A DNA stretch of 5,984 nucleotides, taken from positions 1 through 5,984 of the forward strand of contig CALMID010000070.1 of the NCBI GenBank assembly GCA_937863915.1. The letters are read 5' to 3'. The translations under genes and the position numbers were made by a program. Origin of the DNA: an uncultured Pseudomonas sp. (GTDB lineage: Bacteria > Pseudomonadota > Gammaproteobacteria > Pseudomonadales > Pseudomonadaceae). Every line of letters starts with the position of its first letter. The first letter of the stretch is position 1. This document shows positions 4,617 through 5,984 of this stretch, in pieces. The notes below the pieces were generated by a model. It did no database searches, had not been told where the DNA came from, and saw nothing but the letters and a program-made list of their open reading frames with translations.

Positions 4617-5984
4617 ATGCCCTTGATTCGTCGCTTGTTCAGCCGTGAGTCGGTGCCGTCCGAAGCCTCCCTGCGTGTGTTGCTGCTGGCGGTCGCGCTG
4701 GGTGGTTTGCTGCTGACTCTGCTGCTGGCCAGCATCGTCTGGTGGGGGCAGGCGCGTCAGTTGCAGGAGCGCTTCGAGCATCTGGCCCAGGAGCGTCGCA
4801 CGCTGATCGAGGAGCAGTTGCTGCTGCAACGGCGCAATCTGGAAAACCTCGCCAGCTTTATGCAGCTGAAGCCGCAGGTCAGTCGCCAGCAGTTTGCGAC
4901 CTTCGTTCAGCCCTTTGTGCAGGATGCACTGGCCTACTCGTGGATTCCGCGGGTCAGCGGCAGTCAGCGCGAGGCGCTGGAGCGCGAGGTGGCTGCCAGC
5001 GACTGGGCGGGCTTTCGCATTCTTGATCTGCAGGGCGATGGCCGGCTGCAGCCGGCGGCCCCGCGCGAGCTCTATTACCCCTTGCTTTACAGCCAGTCAG
5101 CGCGGCTGCCGAGCCTGCCCATCGGTCTTGACCTGCTGTCGCAGCCGACCCGGCGTGCGGCCTTGCTGGAATCGGTCAACCAGGCCCAGACGGTGGCTTC
5201 CGGTCTGCTGCGTCCGGTGGGTGTCAGTCAGCAGGACACGGCGGCGGTGATTCTGTTCATGCCGGTGTTTCGCGAAGCGCGTCAGCCGCCTGTGGCACTG
5301 CGTGCGGGTGAGGCACTTGGCGTGGTCTCGGCGGTGATCAGTCTGTCGCAGGTGCTGGAGAGCCACAGTGAGCGGGGGGCCAAGCAGCTCAGCCTGGCGC
5401 TGACGGCTGCCCAGTCCGGAGAGCTGCTGTATCGCTCACGCCAGGCGGCCGATGGCCTATTGCAGTGGCAGACCGGGCTGCGCCTTGGGCTGAGCGACTA
5501 CCACCTGCTGATTCGCCCGACGGCCGCCTTTACCGCCGCTAACCGCTCCCTGGCGTTCCTCTGGGTCGCGTTGGCCGGTGCACTGTTCAGTATCCTGCTG
5601 GTGATGTTGCTCAGCCTGCTGCTGGGGCAGCGTCAGCGTGCCCTGCGACTGGTGGCCGAACGCACTCAGGAGCTGCGCTGGAGCGAGGCTGAGCTGCGTC
5701 AGGCGTCGGCGCGACTGGGCCATGCCCTGGATGGCAGCGGTGATGGCATCTGGGACTGGACGCTGGCCAGCGACGAGCTGTTCTGCTCGGCAGCCTGGGC
5801 CAACATGCTGGACCTGGCCGGCAGCGAGGTGCCGCACACCTACCAGGATTGGCTGGCGCGGGTGCACCCGCTGGATCGTGACGGCATGCTGCGCGAACTG
5901 AATGGCCACCTGCAGGGCAGCAGTGCCTTTTACCGGCATGAGCACCGTCTGCTGACCGGCGCGGGCGAGTGGCTGTGGGTGCTC
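4617..5984 (+). CDS. Membrane sensor with CHASE and PAS domains, C-terminus beyond the window
   Basis: The frame is open for 456 codons to the right edge, so the protein is incomplete. The ATG at 4617 follows AGGAG (4607-4611) with 5 bases between. A short basic N-terminus (MPLIRRLFSR) precedes a first membrane helix at about 19-43. A periplasmic region to about 310 contains a CHASE ligand-sensing domain: WIPRVSGSQREALER (109-123), YYPLLYSQ (153-160), GLDLLSQPTRRAAL (170-183) and a closing FMPVF. A second membrane helix covers about 311-336. A likely short coiled coil (VAERTQELRWSEAELRQA, 346-363) leads into a PAS fold of the PAS_3 type from about 365, with DGIWDW (376-381) and WLARVHPLDRDGM (412-424). 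CHASE-PAS proteins usually end in GGDEF, GGDEF-EAL or histidine kinase domains; which one applies here cannot be seen, nor can the ligand. It may be co-transcribed with rlmKL, 62 bases upstream. Confidence 0.93.
   Translation, partial: MPLIRRLFSRESVPSEASLRVLLLAVALGGLLLTLLLASIVWWGQARQLQERFEHLAQERRTLIEEQLLLQRRNLENLASFMQLKPQVSRQQFATFVQPFVQDALAYSWIPRVSGSQREALEREVAASDWAGFRILDLQGDGRLQPAAPRELYYPLLYSQSARLPSLPIGLDLLSQPTRRAALLESVNQAQTVASGLLRPVGVSQQDTAAVILFMPVFREARQPPVALRAGEALGVVSAVISLSQVLESHSERGAKQLSLALTAAQSGELLYRSRQAADGLLQWQTGLRLGLSDYHLLIRPTAAFTAANRSLAFLWVALAGALFSILLVMLLSLLLGQRQRALRLVAERTQELRWSEAELRQASARLGHALDGSGDGIWDWTLASDELFCSAAWANMLDLAGSEVPHTYQDWLARVHPLDRDGMLRELNGHLQGSSAFYRHEHRLLTGAGEWLWVL

Noticed and set aside
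1..5984. Mobile element, phage, CRISPR, defence or secondary-metabolism system
   Set aside because: No transposase, integrase, direct-repeat array, attachment site or composition break is visible. All recognised genes are core Pseudomonas functions.

Overview
The window is chromosomal DNA of a gamma-proteobacterium, almost certainly Pseudomonas in the broad sense. The coding sequence is GC-rich with strong CTG, CAG, GCC and CGC codon preference. The gene order (DUF2835 small protein, pyrD, rmf on the opposite strand, rlmKL) matches what I recall of the corresponding P. aeruginosa region. I see no mobile element, CRISPR array, tRNA, rRNA or other sign of recent transfer. This is a core housekeeping region.

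Layout. At the left edge (about 1-165) the minus strand reads as the start of a protein I do not recognise, leaving the window. Divergent from it, a small DUF2835 protein (309-566) is followed after 51 bases by pyrD (618-1646), a class 2 dihydroorotate dehydrogenase with a TATAAT box in the gap. A compact hairpin with a T tract on the minus strand (1651-1678) separates pyrD from the convergent rmf gene (1738-1953, minus), which encodes ribosome modulation factor. Then comes about 400 bases without a recognised gene (1954-2355). On its far side rlmKL (2356-4554) encodes the fused 23S rRNA methyltransferase. After 62 bases a membrane sensor with CHASE and PAS domains begins (4617) and runs off the right end, so its output domain is not visible.

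The most information-rich part is the 1954-2355 gap between rmf and rlmKL. On the minus strand it holds a credible sigma-70 promoter for rmf (TTCACA, 17 bases, TAGAAA) and an approximately 130-base leader with three consecutive stem-loops. One of these keeps full pairing only as minus-strand RNA, through a G-U pair. This fits the rmf RNA motif already described upstream of rmf in Pseudomonas. On the plus strand it holds a classic intrinsic terminator (2142-2174) that follows no plus-strand gene. A string of further hairpins leads to the rlmKL start, one of them with a G-U pair that exists only in plus-strand RNA. So rmf and rlmKL, both acting on the large-subunit or 70S ribosome, are divergent and each appears to have a structured leader. 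An orphan terminator between them hints at a small RNA or an attenuator.

Functionally, pyrD makes pyrimidines, rmf silences ribosomes in stationary phase, rlmKL modifies 23S rRNA, and the last gene is a sensor, probably of an extracytoplasmic cue. Beyond the ribosome link between rmf and rlmKL, I see no evidence that these genes form one system.
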